Of a stretch of 64,000 nt of DNA, positions 56,501 through 62,733 are shown piece by piece. The notes under the pieces are model-generated. The model did not search any database and was not told where the DNA came from. It saw nothing but the letters and a program-made list of their open reading frames with translations. This DNA comes from Lucinisca nassula (Eukaryota > Mollusca > Bivalvia > Lucinida > Lucinidae), in contig OY757023.1 of assembly GCA_963580285.1 (NCBI GenBank), forward strand, positions 128,310,027 to 128,374,026, read 5' to 3'. Within the stretch, counting starts at the first letter, position 1. Each line of letters opens with the position of its first letter. The position numbers and the translations under genes are program-made.

Positions 56501-59500
56501 ATTTAACATCACTACAGATGGTGTTAAGGAAATGTGTGGCGGCCGTAAAAAGTCTCCCTGCCCTTCATCATAGATTATATTTTCTAGTTGTTCGGAATCA
56601 CTGATACCATTGTGGAATTTCGAAAACGTGAAGGTCACTGATGAGACCTAATTAGCAGAACCTAACTGGCCTGGTCCAGAAAGACTTGCATACTCCACAT
56701 TTTTAAAGTTTTGGGGTGTCTTTATTGCTTCCAAAGATTAACTCTTTACAGAACATATTTGACATTTCATGCGAATTGACTCCATTGGAGAATATTTTTT
56801 CAGTCAAAACCTGCTTTCAGGAAAAAACAAGAAAAACATCATTAATTTGTCATCTGCTGAATTAGCCCAGAGTGGTAAAGGTCAATAAGCACTAACAACA
56901 TACATTTTCAAGTCTGTTTTAACTGAGATTTAATGTCCCCGTCAACACTATTTGGGTCATTTTGGTGACGCTGTTTCCAATTTTGTGGGACTTTTACCCA
57001 ATATTGAGATGAAATGACTTCTCAAGCCCTGCAGCCCAATGAACCCAAAAGGTTTATATGCATTGGACGATCTGACTCACAGCACTTTGCCTGGGCAGGC
57101 TTAGTCCTTCTAAGCGGTTTACCAGTACTCACGGGTGGTCGGTTTCAGCTCTGCGTGGAAGCACCATGCATGCAGCCCAATCTATTTCTCCAAGCCCCAA
57201 CAGTCAGGGGGGGGGGGGGGGGGGGGGGAAGATACATTTTCAAGATAAATGAGAAAAAGAGTTCTACCTAACTTATTCTTAATTCATATTGATATTATTA
57301 GCTACAGGAAGAATTACCAAAGGATTTAAGGGGAATGGATACAACTTCAGGGGAGGCAACTCTTGCAAAAGTATGTTTTTTGTCTCCCATGTCAATAGGG
57401 GTCAACTCATAAAGGAAAGAATTTGCTCCTGAGGAGCAAATTCTTTCCTTTAAGAGTAGACCCCATTTTTAGTTGCAACCGAGCCTATAGAAAAGTGAAC
57501 AGAAAGTCCCAAAAGCTGTCTCCCTTTAAAAATAGCAGAATTCCCCTTAAGAGCAAGTTTGAATCTGCCATGGTTTAAGTCTTTGAAGATTCTCTGCACT
57601 TTGAACTTCCCTTGATATTAAATAGGCCGAGCAGGAATGTGCACAGCGCTCAACAAGAGCTAAAGGCATGACCAACAGAACTTTCTTCCTGACCTATCTT
57701 ACTCTATGTGCAACAGACAGTTTAGAGCTAGAATTGGTATCATCAGCCATTTCATGCATTTTATTAACCCTTATCCTGCTGAATACATTAATTTAGCTAT
57801 ATCATTTGTTGACTAGCAACCAATCAAATTGCTTAATATACTGTATTTGGTCAATTCACAAACTGCATGACAGTATAGAAACCATCTGATCTGGATCTAC
57901 ACTGTTTGCAAAGGCATGGGTTGTCCAGGATTATGTTAAGTCCTTGTCAGTTATAACAGACAAACTATTTTTAGATATAAGCAAACTACTCATATGAAGT
58001 ACTGTCCACACTGAGCCCCGGAGTCTAACTGTTGGTTTTCTTTTGCTCCAACATTTCTGTTGTTTCTTGCTGTCAAGTCCTCACCGTTGTTTCATCTCAG
58101 TGGTTGTTTGATTTTTGTGTTCACGGAGATGTTGCACTGATGAGTTAGGAGGCCTTCATGCAGACTGAACAAATGATTTGTCTTAATCGCCACAGAAGTA
58201 AGGGCGAGGATTGTGGCCACGTAAAATCGATATAAGCGGAATTTGTTTCCGCTGACCATTCCAAGGCGGTTTGTCTGTCGCGGTTTATTTTTGTTATGGT
58301 TTGTCTTTGGGTGTTTGTGTCACTTATATTATTTTATTTTGGATAGCCTTTTGACCATTTTGCGGGAAAGAAACTGTCCTTTTGGCTTTCCGCTATTGAT
58401 GTTTCCATTGGGTCTGTTGTTTCATGTTTGTGTTTCTTTCCCTTTGGTGTCTCTGAAGGGAGCTGTGGGTTAATTGTATCGATTCCTGCTCATTGCCTCT
58501 ACTTCTATTTAAGGTTAAGATTCTTATATGGATGTGAGGGGTTGGACAGAAAATCCATTCCGAAGTCACTGTCTGGCATCATGAGGCTTGCCAGACAGTT
58601 CTTCTGAGGAATGGATTTTTCTATCTACCCTCTCCACACATGTAAGTTTCTTTTTCTTCCATGTCTGAATGGGCATTTTTAATAATGCAGTCTCTTTGAT
58701 GGCCAGTGTCTGCCATATTGTGATCGCAATACTTAGGTGTTTAGTGACATCACGTAAAGTGCAGGGCATCAACCTTCATGGTCGCAATCAATCATGTAAA
58801 TCAAACACATTAGAATACTGACTTTTTGTCCCTTAGAAGGGTAAAATCCAGGATCTCTTTACCTGGTGTGCAAAAACGTTTTGTTCAACATATAAGATTA
58901 CTGTCTTACCTAGCACTGAACTCAGGGTCAACAGGGGCCCAAGCGAGGACTCTAATCTCTGGAGGTAGTACTGCATTGAGAATACGGACATATCTAATCT
59001 CTGCTGTCTTGTCACCCGGGCGCTCATGAGCTGTGCCTCCCTCTCTGACCTTCACCCCAACACCAGAGAGCAAGTTGGTACGAAGGTCAATAGAGATCAC
59101 CTGACTAAAGGCACTGACGCCTTTGTCTGTTCTTCCACATCTATGGTAGTTTGATGTCTCCCTGAAAAACAGAGGATATTTGATTTTTTTCAGTGTAAGA
59201 TCAAATTTTATTTCACCGAATGAACACCAAAACCAGTATTTTCACGAGTTGCGTAGCCACGAGCGAAAATACAAGTTTTGGTGTTCACGAGTGAAATAAA
59301 ATTTGATCTTACACTAAAAAAATCAAATTTTCTGTTTCTTACATGCTTCAAAACGGCAATATTTAGCTTCACTAATCGCGTCACTGGCCCTCAGAGAAAA
59401 CTAACTTTGTTCTTTGTCCTTTCGCGTCAATTTAGTGGTGTCCAACGTATTTACTGGGTATAATATTGGGTGTAAGCTAAAAGTTTGCACCTTAAAATAG

Positions 59501-62484
59501 CCTGGGATGGCATTTCTATGAATGGTTATGGAAATATTGAGAGATTAGTTTCCCAAAAAAGATGCGGACAGATCTAACGTCGTGCGACAAAATATGTGAC
59601 GTCAGCGTCGAAATGACGTCATTAACGTCCATGTGGCGTGTGAAAGGGTTTAGTGTCAAATCTAATACAGTTCATTAATTTTCAATCATCTGACAATGGA
59701 AAAACTGACCGCAGAATTAGATTTCGAGAAAAAAGTAGCCCCAAACCGTGAAAAACAAGAAAAACGCCAAATGGCATTATGGACGTGTTTTTCAGGGTTA
59801 ACCAAAAAGTAAACTGGGACCCGGACGCCCAGCCGGCCGCCCACCCGCATGGACATCGCTATTCTAAAGGACGGAATTTTTCCTTGAAAAACCCGTCCAA
59901 AAAAATTGATATCAGTCACTGTTTGAAACAGTGACAATATCGTTTTCGATTTCACTGAGAAATCTCTATATTTCATTGAAAAGCATGTAAGAAAAGAAGA
60001 TTGACATTTTACTGCTTGGCCTGAATTTATTCAGGACAAAACTATGATCCTACAGTTGCAAAAGCTGTAAGACGATTTTGATTGGACAGTTAGATAATAC
60101 TTGATCCAATCACTAGGTTATGTATTTAATCCAAAAGACACCGAGAAAAACTACATCTGAAAATGCCGTCTGCTTATGTCGTCTGCTAAATTTTATTGCA
60201 AACTTTTTTAAAAAATATTTTTGCATATATGCAAACAGTGTGGGCTCAGATCAGTCTGTTCTGGGTCCACACTGTTTTCAAAAAATTACTTTTAAGGTAA
60301 CCAGCAGATGGCAAAGCAGACGACAATTATCGTGATTGGCCTTTTATTAGTTAAAGCTGTCTTGTGGGATATGTGATGACCAAACAAGGTTTGAACCCTT
60401 CAAGCACTGCAGACAACTTCTATTTTCTTTTTTTATTATTTTTCAGTGAAAATACAGCTTGATATTAGATGTTCATTGTGTGCTTTTTATGGTTACTTGT
60501 CAGCAGTGGTGTGGTCATTAATGCTCTGCATGCTGGGTATTTTTATGCCCCCGGAATCTAAGAGATTCGGGGGCATATAGTTTTTGGTCTGTCCGTCTGT
60601 TTGTCCGTCTGCAAAAACTTTAACATTGGGCATAACTTTTGAATGGTAGTAGATAGAGCTTTCATATTTCACATGTGTATACCTTATCACAAGACCTTTC
60701 CAGTGGTACCATAATTTTTGATCTCGTGACCTTGAACTTGACCTTTGACCTATTTTTTTCAAAATTTTTAAAAACATTAACATTGGCGCTGTCCGGGGGC
60801 ATCAGTGTTTCACAAACACATCTTGTTTTCCTATGGAGACCAATTGCATGAGTTATCAAGTATTGTTCTCTTGGAAAAATAAGAAAAATATCATCAATTT
60901 ATTGTCTGATGAATTAGCCAAGGGAGTGGTGTTACGGACCGCAATACTCCCTTCAGTTACCTTGGTAGATTAGACAAAGCTAATAGGTTTATCACCATTC
61001 TCTGACAATTAGGTCAGAGAGCTGACTCTTTGACTAAGTGGTTAGAGCATAGCAGCCTGTGTTCAAATCCCACTATAGGCGGGATTTTTTTCCAGCTATA
61101 CTTCTTACATTTGTTATGACTTTCATGTCATAAGAGTGATAAAGGCTAATCAATTATTTCAGGCAGATGAGTGCATACTGATCTCAGCAACAAATCTTTC
61201 CTTTTAGTTTTTAACCCTTGTCCTGCTAAATATTTAAATATGTCACACCCACTACTGATTATCAGCCAATCAGATTACTTGATGCAAATTACTGCAGCAA
61301 ATTCATAAACCGGATGGCAAACAATGAAGATCCTGATCAGATGGCTTCTTCAGAAGCCATCTGATCTGGATCTACATTGTTTTAAAGATAAGGCATATCC
61401 GGGCTCAGCAGGACAAGGGTTAACAGTAGACCCCTATAAAATATTTTTTGAAAGAGTTGTCTCCCCCTGAAGGTGTATCCATTACCTTTAACCCTTTCAA
61501 CCGTGTAGACCGGTACATTCAACCGTGTAGACCGGTACATATACCAATGCAGTGTACATGTAGCTCCATATGTGACGGCTTAAAGCCAGCCATCTCATTA
61601 GGCTCTACACTACTGGCTATCCTGTTTATGATTTTGACAAAACTTCAAGCTTACTGAAATGATCCGAAGAATTGGGACAGAGGCCTGGACAAACAGTGCA
61701 GACCCAGAAAAGCTGCTCCGGAGGGAGTAGTCTGATCAAGATCTTCACTGTTTGCCATTCTGTTTGCAACATTTGGACTTCTTGCTGGATAGTGAAACAA
61801 ATTTGTAAAAATTTTAGGAGAGTTACAGCAAGTCCTCAAGGTGTCCGAATTTTTACGATTTTTTGGTATAAGAGCAGATGAGTCTAAAGTCTAAGATGGA
61901 AGATTCCACTCCAGAAACTCAGGGGGAAAGGGTTAATTTGTACAGGATCTTACATGAGTGTTCATGTAATATTGAATTTATTAAATGAGTTGAGGAAAAG
62001 GGATAAAATGCGAGGCTTTGCCGAGCATTTTATCTCTTTTCCTCAACGAATTTAATAAATTCAATATTACATGAACACGAATGCAAGATTCTATTTATCA
62101 TATGACATTTGAAACGTTTAATTAACGATTTTTGTACAAAAATGTCAATATTCGGCCATTAGCAAACGAGTCGTTAAGGATGTGTAAGGTTACAGGACAT
62201 ATCAAACTAATTTGCATATGTAATTCACTAGTGGATTACCAGTAACCACCGAATTAAATACATGACGTTATTACATTCTCAGACGCGACGTCATATGATA
62301 AATGATTATAGTGGACTTAATTGAAGCTATTTGGAATACATACCTTGACTCAACGAGCCTTGTTTTCTTGAGACCGTCAAACAAGACCTGCTCTATTGTC
62401 TTCTCTGTTTCTTCCTGCACAGCAAACCCTTGGTAGTCACAACCCAGATACGCTATCTTCAACGCTACATGCCGAGTATTGTAC
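31826..62484 (-). CDS. PUS3: PUS3, tRNA pseudouridine(38/39) synthase, 11 exons, 5' end missing
   Basis: The minus strand encodes a TruA-family enzyme that converts U38/U39 of the tRNA anticodon stem-loop to pseudouridine. Eleven exons (62344-62484, 58910-59161, 55073-55133, 51369-51502, 47680-47797, 43099-43162, 39277-39339, 37940-37997, 36681-36736, 33208-33324, 31826-31920) total 1159 nt and give 385 residues plus stop. Visible landmarks are RHVALKIAYLG, the catalytic-Asp motif RCGRTDKGVSA, the Tyr motif RTYKY, SFLWHQIRC, VDELLDIEKNP and the eukaryotic PUS3 tail motif YKPLMDRPKC. All ten introns (1.2-4.5 kb) are GT-AG and every phase matches, which argues against a pseudogene. Known PUS3 proteins are about 480 residues; roughly 60-70 N-terminal residues are missing here, and no exon for them was seen up to 64000. 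Two exon borders are expanded into tandem repeats. Product identity is confident from motif order; catalytic activity is inferred. Confidence 0.93.
31972..32222. mobile_element. Fold-back FB1 in PUS3 last intron
   Basis: GGGGCCAGTTGTTCAAAG to TTTGAACAATGGGGCCTC, with GAGCAGCTTTTGCATATGCA hairpin. Confidence 0.85.
32388..32960 (+). pseudogene. Mariner-type transposase, 5' fragment, broken
   Basis: The terminal repeat ACGAGGTCAAGTCAATAAGT is mariner-like. ATG at 32542 reads MASDAKASFSSKAVFLAVIW ... GKTEQEIH, then TGA at 32641. The reading continues in another frame with SYEQAKFWVGEFKCSRTFLE, then IGHPSDATDEEM, then VEEIANALHTSHGSISTILH and HHLGMHKLKA, the helix-turn-helix region of mariner transposases. 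The catalytic DDD domain and 3' end are gone. It sits in the last PUS3 intron, opposite strand. Confidence 0.85.
33208..33324 (-). CDS. PUS3: PUS3 exon with YKPLMDRPKC tail motif
   Basis: It encodes DCDIAPWSDLSPPLLHQADW, then LMMGAKSKVYKPLMDRPKC. The V-Y-K-P-L-M-x-R-P-K-C motif is diagnostic of eukaryotic PUS3. The donor is GTAAGT. A minus-strand SINE-like copy (33357-33655) lies 33 bp upstream of the acceptor. Confidence 0.94.
33357..33655 (-). mobile_element. SINE-A copy in PUS3 intron
   Basis: Full-length inverse copy, from GCCCCCGCCCATCGGGGCTT to CTCAAATCAAACAAACAAA. Confidence 0.88.
33660..34892 (+). mobile_element. Tandem-repeat element, ~150 bp units, 3' hairpin
   Basis: About seven units with TGTGACCTTGACCTTGAGG, AATAAAACTTTGGACCT and GGTTTGGAAAATATGAGCTC. 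It ends with GTACAGAAAACC and hairpin GCCCCCGGCATC/GATGCGGGGGC. Confidence 0.8.
35055..35818 (+). mobile_element. Tandem-repeat element with 3' hairpin
   Basis: Repeats of AATCTTAGGACTGGTATGCA and CAACATCGATGCAAGTATCA, a GACGGACAGACAGATGGATG stretch, then TACCCCCATAGC/ATGCCGGGGGTA. It includes (GT)n and a ~20 nt G run at 35546-35582. Confidence 0.7.
35820..36415. other. PUS3 intron spacer
   Basis: No repeat family recognised except a half FB3 arm near 36290-36330. Confidence 0.4.
36420..36535. repeat. FB2, two adjacent hairpins
   Basis: AAAGGAAAGAATTTGCTCCT / AGGAGCAAATTCTTTC occurs twice in tandem. Decayed flanks run to about 36620; another FB2 lies at 37200-37270. Confidence 0.8.
36681..36736 (-). 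CDS. PUS3: PUS3 short exon
   Basis: The 56 nt exon encodes AAMLKRMLDDLDKAKVET with split end codons. The acceptor is CATATTTCAG and the donor is GTAAGA. It corresponds to the helix after HAVK in PUS3 proteins. Confidence 0.88.
37270..37930. other. PUS3 intron spacer
   Basis: No gene or repeat family recognised. Confidence 0.35.
37940..37997 (-). CDS. PUS3: PUS3 exon
   Basis: The 58 nt exon encodes DCHEDNIRTLQDMWAQHAVK with both end codons split. The W-A-x-H-A-V-K stretch is typical of PUS3. The acceptor is TTTTCAG and the donor is GTAAGT. Confidence 0.92.
38090..38400. repeat. FB3 and a fragment shared with 59660-60000
   Basis: FB3 at 38125-38195 (GTTCATTAGAACCACC). Then 38225-38400 reads as the inverse of 59660-60000 with about 170 bp missing from the middle (TTTCTCAGTGAAATCGAAAA, ATATTGTCACTATTTCAAAC). 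Confidence 0.7.
38520..38885 (+). repeat. Interspersed repeat, related to 8000-8258
   Basis: Hairpin-like CCTTAAACCCCTC/TGGTTTAAGGGGG at 38535-38590. Then GGAGATGTCGTTTGAAGAAT, ATCTCCATGTCACCAGGATG and a TTTGGTGAGCTAATAAAAC end similar to the large tandem elements. Confidence 0.65.
39165..39242 (+). mobile_element. T2 MITE fragment
   Basis: AACCTGGTACCCCTAAATTT to CAGTACAAAATGGGTAA. Another T2 piece lies at 39463-39530. Confidence 0.65.
39277..39339 (-). CDS. PUS3: PUS3 exon
   Basis: The 63 nt exon encodes (D)IPLVLFDSEFGEDFEWTYEA, matching the PUS3 segment after the TYTMA strand. The acceptor is TCCACAG and the donor is GTACGT. A degenerate MITE (39165-39242) lies about 35 nt downstream. 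Confidence 0.92.
39848..39985. repeat. Near-perfect 138 bp palindrome
   Basis: Arms of about 65 bp: GGGGTTCTGTTGTAGATG, GATGACCGTGCTGAGCGGAA and their inverses around TCGGCGAAGCC. A single step of mismatch (CTCG/GAGG) and one G/A difference. The outer end ATAAGATTCTTATATTCTG links it to the AAGAATCTTA hairpin family. Confidence 0.93.
40045..40300 (-). mobile_element. SINE-A, decayed
   Basis: Inverse GCATGATGCTTCCACACAGA and GATGTCATTTCATCTCAATG blocks. Confidence 0.75.
40475..40738 (+). mobile_element. SINE-C, head truncated
   Basis: GGGTCGGCAACATTCTTTCG body and TTGACTGGGCCGTTAAACTC tail as in 47952-48242. Confidence 0.75.
40825..40905. repeat. Fold-back FB3
   Basis: ATGTTGTGGGTATTCACTTG / CAAATGAATACCCACAACAT. 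Confidence 0.85.
41079..41275 (-). mobile_element. T3 MITE
   Basis: TTAACCATAAGATGCC to TTTTGAGGGTTAA; its right TTAA is shared with the next element. Confidence 0.8.
41272..41484 (-). mobile_element. T1 MITE, TTAA-flanked
   Basis: TTAACCCTTATCTTGCTG to AGCAAGATAAGGGTTAA, 213 bp, abutting T3 as at 11719. Confidence 0.88.
41698..42140. mobile_element. Mutator-like MITE, 26 bp perfect TIR, 9 bp TSD
   Basis: TIRs at 41701-41726 and 42114-42139 begin TACCGTATTCGCCC. TTTTCAAGT flanks at 41689-41697 and 42141-42149. The 9 bp duplication suggests Mutator-like transposition; no transposase inside. Confidence 0.8.
42600..42760. repeat. Fold-back sequence
   Basis: TAGTGTCTTTAATAATAAAA is mirrored by TTTTATTATTAAAGACACTG. 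The core has GCAAGCTTTAGCGAGCCGG. Confidence 0.65.
42926..43130 (-). repeat. 33-bp minisatellite made from a PUS3 5' splice site
   Basis: Six units of 33 bp each contain, on the minus strand, codons for PTYTMAI or ATYTMAI followed by GTAAGATTAAA. Because the unit is a multiple of three and has no stop, any of the six donors would keep the PUS3 frame. Confidence 0.95.
43099..43162 (-). CDS. PUS3: PUS3 exon ending in an amplified 5' splice site
   Basis: It encodes IVDELLDIEKNPRKPTYTMA then I plus one nt, before GTAAGA. The end 43099 assumes the first donor is used. Five further in-frame donors follow at 33-bp steps down to 42934, each adding eleven residues (KIKPTYTMAIG type). Joining the first donor to the next exon gives family-like sequence, so it is preferred. 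Confidence 0.9.
43230..43560. repeat. FB2 with duplicated flank
   Basis: Hairpin at 43325-43385. GCCATTTTTCTAAGGGAG and CCACCATTTTTCAAAGGGAG mark two related half-units. Confidence 0.7.
43800..44350 (+). mobile_element. Tandem-repeat element, ~161 bp units (about 2.7)
   Basis: Units carry AAGGTCAAGGTCACC or AAGGTCATGGTCACC, AAAACCTAATCAGTTCTTCA and ATCTTGCACACATGAGT. The end GTTTCCCTTCCCCTTCGGTG is distinct. Confidence 0.75.
44351..45180. other. PUS3 intron spacer
   Basis: No repeat family or coding exon recognised. Confidence 0.35.
45195..45445. repeat. FB3-type composite fold-back
   Basis: ATTGCGGGTGCTTGTTAG / CTAACAAGCATCCACAGTCT, then ATCCCACTT/AAGTTGGGAT near 45410. The same composite order (FB3 plus CCCC hairpin) occurs at 63780-64000. 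Confidence 0.65.
45480..45708 (-). mobile_element. SINE-D, tRNA-derived
   Basis: The minus-strand head has TGGCCTAATGGATAAGAGCG (A box) and GGGTTCGAGCCTC (B box). The body contains the conserved-looking GGTTTTTCTCCGGGTACTCC. Not a functional tRNA gene: no cloverleaf was completed. Confidence 0.8.
45841..46200. repeat. Fold-back FB4, copy 1
   Basis: Hairpin GAGATAAAATGCGAGGC / GCATTTTATCTC within TATTGAATTTATTAAACAAG arms, then ~230 bp tail with AACTAATTTGCATAT and GACGCAACGTCATATGATAA. Confidence 0.85.
46205..47646 (-). mobile_element. T2 MITE split by a 1.2 kb tandem-repeat element
   Basis: TTAACCCATTGTCTGC at left and ACATTGGGTTAA at right belong to T2. The insert 46302-47520 separates TTTTTATT from ATTTTGGACGG. 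Confidence 0.85.
46302..47520 (+). mobile_element. Tandem-repeat element, ~300 bp units
   Basis: Starts with hairpin ATCCCCACGCTTTTC/GAAAAAGTGGGGAT and CGTCCGTACGTCC. It has about 3.5 units with AAACTTTGGGAACTGATAGG, CCCTAGGGGCCAGG and GACCCCTAGGGTCAGG. Minus ORFs of 78 and 111 codons merely follow the repeat. Confidence 0.85.
47680..47797 (-). CDS. PUS3: PUS3 exon with FLWHQIRC motif
   Basis: It encodes ENGYSMCELTIVGSSFLWHQ followed by IRCIFSILLLIGQGKETPQ. The F-L-x-H-Q-(I/V)-R-C segment is the second conserved core motif of this family. The acceptor is TTTTTTCAG. The donor GTACAC is weaker than the GTAAGN donors elsewhere in the gene. Confidence 0.94.
47952..48242 (+). mobile_element. SINE-C, tRNA-derived, best copy
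   Basis: Head CGGTAGGTCAGTATGATG (A-box-like) and GCGGGCTCGATGCCTGTCGG (B-box-like). Body GGTCGGCAACATTCTATC, tail CGTTAAACTCCAATACAAAC. Confidence 0.8.
48263..49590 (+). mobile_element. Tandem-repeat element, ~330-400 bp units, 3' hairpin
   Basis: Three to four units with CTAACGAGAATTCTATGTTA, AATTCAAGAAGGGGA and AAAGGGCCATAACTCTAACA. Identical 60-codon ORFs recur because the units are nearly identical, so amplification is recent. The end is ACGGACGAACGGACGG and GCCCCCCAACTT/AAGTTGGGGGC. Confidence 0.85.
49600..50237. repeat. FB1 remnant and spacer
   Basis: FB1 at 49600-49735 (GAGTAGCTTCTGTATTTGC, AATAACTGGGCCC). The rest is not recognised. A partial inverse copy of the 4355-4960 repeat follows at 50238-50355. 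Confidence 0.55.
50360..51290. other. Unique-looking intron block with CG-rich segment
   Basis: 50850-51180 has more CG dinucleotides than its surroundings and overlapping ORFs on both strands (101 codons minus, 74 plus). It ends in a hairpin TACCCCCGTAAACCC / GGGTTTACGGGGGT (51220-51270). No product recognised; an old transposon is possible. Confidence 0.45.
51369..51502 (-). CDS. PUS3: PUS3 exon, central domain
   Basis: It encodes VMDEAAKKLIGEHDYRNFCK, then MDVGNGVTNFVRKILAADV and TTVDEK. The H-D-(Y/F)-R-N-(F/L)-C-K-M-D run is characteristic of PUS3. It starts in phase 0 after AATTCAG and ends with two nt of a Lys codon before GTAAGC. A hairpin element (51513-51660) begins only about 10 nt upstream of the acceptor. 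Confidence 0.94.
51513..51660. repeat. Hairpin element, AAGAATCTTA family
   Basis: GAATCTTATATGGGTTTCGG / CACACCCATATAGGATTC, with GGATGGAAAAATCCGTC and its inverse inside. Ends about 10 nt from a PUS3 acceptor. Confidence 0.8.
51966..52127 (-). mobile_element. T2 MITE, internally deleted
   Basis: ACCATTTTGTACCAAATGG to GGTACAAAATGGATTAA without the CAGACGCC palindrome. Confidence 0.75.
52130..52585. other. PUS3 intron spacer
   Basis: Low-complexity AACATCGAAAAA / AACATAGAAA repeats at about 52145-52235. Otherwise nothing recognised. Confidence 0.45.
52586..54513 (+). mobile_element. Tandem-repeat element, ~140 bp units, terminal hairpins
   Basis: 5' ACAAGAGCTCTCGCTAGACA and AGCTCGCCTG; 3' CTTGTACTTCGTACAGGCGAGCT, so the CAGGCGAGCT end is inverted between termini. 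About 9 units with TATAGGTCACAnTGACCTAG, GGGTCACATGGAACTAAT and CATTTCTCCATCAAATAG. Confidence 0.88.
54514..55072. other. PUS3 intron spacer
   Basis: No repeat family recognised. This is the donor side of the RTYKY exon. Confidence 0.35.
55073..55133 (-). CDS. PUS3: PUS3 short exon with RTYKY motif
   Basis: The 61 nt exon completes the split Arg codon and encodes FSCKKRTYKYIFPKGNLDIK, then donor GTAAGA. The Tyr of RTYKY is the conserved active-site tyrosine of the TruA family. The exon is the terminal unit of a tandem array running to 56330, in which its acceptor and first ~50 nt are copied about 18 more times. Only this copy continues into LDIK and a donor. Confidence 0.93.
55073..56330 (-). 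repeat. Minisatellite of ~66 bp units made from the PUS3 acceptor and exon start
   Basis: There are about 19 units. Read on the minus strand, each has a GATTTATCAnnACAG acceptor followed by GTTTAGCTGTAAGAAGAGAA, then the TATATATTTCCTnAAGGAAA block. The unit matches the first ~50 nt of the RTYKY exon plus ~15 nt of intron. Most inner units read TTTCCTTAAGGAAA, which turns a Lys codon (AAA) into stop TAA; the units at both ends keep AAA. Antisense reading gives a 22-residue repeat open for 151 and 65 codons on the plus strand, which I treat as spurious. Confidence 0.95.
56345..56480 (+). mobile_element. T1 MITE, decayed
   Basis: GCAAACAGTGTAGATCCAGT and GATGGCTTCCGAAGAAGCC remain. Confidence 0.65.
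56925..57208 (+). mobile_element. SINE-A copy ending in poly-G
   Basis: AACTGAGATTTAATGTCCCC to CCAAGCCCCAACAGTC, followed by a run of more than 20 G (57207-57228). Confidence 0.8.
57320..57550. repeat. FB2 with flanks
   Basis: GAAAGAATTTGCTCCTGAGG / GAGCAAATTCTTTCCTTT. Confidence 0.8.
57774..57939 (-). mobile_element. T1 MITE, internally deleted
   Basis: TTAACCCTTATCCTGCTG to AGGATTATGTTAA. Confidence 0.7.
57995..58510 (+). repeat. Unclassified repeat, second copy of 4355-4960
   Basis: GAGTCTAACTGTTGGTTTTC to TTAATTGTATCGATTCCTGC. The 76-codon ORF inside is not open in the first copy. Confidence 0.7.
58518..58650. repeat. Hairpin element, AAGAATCTTA family
   Basis: GATTCTTATATGGATGTGAG; CACTGTCTGGCATCATGAGG shared with 51513-51660. 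Confidence 0.75.
58910..59161 (-). CDS. PUS3: PUS3 exon with catalytic aspartate
   Basis: This is the largest exon at 252 nt (83 full codons, 1 nt plus 2 nt split codons). It encodes ETSNYHRCGRTDKGVSAF, in which the Asp of RTDKG is the TruA-family nucleophile, then QVISIDLRTNL, an acidic variable loop, and IRYVRILNAVLPPEIRVLAW ending DPEFSA. The acceptor is TTTTTCAG and the donor is AG|GTAAGA. A 150 bp fold-back element begins about 20 nt upstream of the acceptor. Confidence 0.95.
59180..60000. repeat. Fold-back followed by 59660-60000 repeat
   Basis: 59184-59335 is an inverted repeat (AGATCAAATTTTATTTCACC / GTGAAATAAAATTTGATCTT). 59660-60000 shares both ends with 38225-38400. A 96-codon minus ORF (59976-59686) has no recognised domain. 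Confidence 0.7.
60126..60354 (+). mobile_element. T3 MITE
   Basis: TTAATCCAAAAGACACC to CCTTTTATTAGTTAA with GCAGACGACAATTATCGTGA. Confidence 0.75.
60543..60828 (-). mobile_element. Short tandem-element relative with terminal hairpin
   Basis: On the plus strand, TATGCCCCCGGAATC/GATTCGGGGGCATA begins the element. It contains GTCCGTCTGTTTGTCCGTCT and GACCTTGAACTTGACCTTTG, a single unit without tandem expansion. Confidence 0.7.
61015..61150 (+). mobile_element. SINE-E, tRNA-headed
   Basis: GACTAAGTGGTTAGAGCATA (A box) and GTGTTCAAATCCCACT (B box), then TTTTTTCCAGCTATACTTCT. Second copy at 63478-63615. Confidence 0.7.
61211..61423 (-). mobile_element. T1 MITE, TTAA-flanked
   Basis: TTAACCCTTGTCCTGCTAA to GCAGGACAAGGGTTAA. 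Confidence 0.85.
61660..61870 (+). mobile_element. T4 MITE
   Basis: GAATTGGGACAGAGGCCTGG to TTTTTACGATTTTTTGGTAT. Confidence 0.65.
61944..62301. repeat. Fold-back FB4, copy 2
   Basis: Matches 45841-46200 over its full length. It ends about 45 bp from a PUS3 donor. Confidence 0.85.
62344..62484 (-). CDS. PUS3: PUS3 exon with start of catalytic domain
   Basis: The exon begins one nt into a codon after acceptor CATCAG and ends with AG before donor GTATGT. It encodes YNTRHVALKIAYLGCDYQGF and ends KKTRLVESR. This is the first beta strand of the PUS3 fold. The residue after YLG is Cys, where the family usually has Trp. A TTAA MITE begins about 30 nt upstream of the acceptor. Confidence 0.93.
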
Positions 62485-62513
62485 CTGATGAGAGAATTCA
62501 GAATTAACCAATA

Positions 62514-62733
62514 ACATGCCAATCATGACAACTGTCGTCTGCTTTATCGTCTGATGGTTACTTTAAAAGTCTTTTTTGCAAAAAGTGTGGACTCAGATCA
62601 GAGTGCTCCTCTAGGGTACACACTGTTTGCCTGCTTGCCTAAGTGCACAAATGTTTGAGAAATTTGAACGAAGATTCAGTAGATGTCATAAACAGATGAT
62701 ATTTTCAGATGCAGTTTTTCCTTGGCATTTTAA
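62514..62733 (-). mobile_element. T3 MITE next to PUS3 acceptor
   Basis: TTAACCAATAACATGCC to CTTGGCATTTTAA; its edge lies about 30 nt upstream of the acceptor at 62485. Confidence 0.8.
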
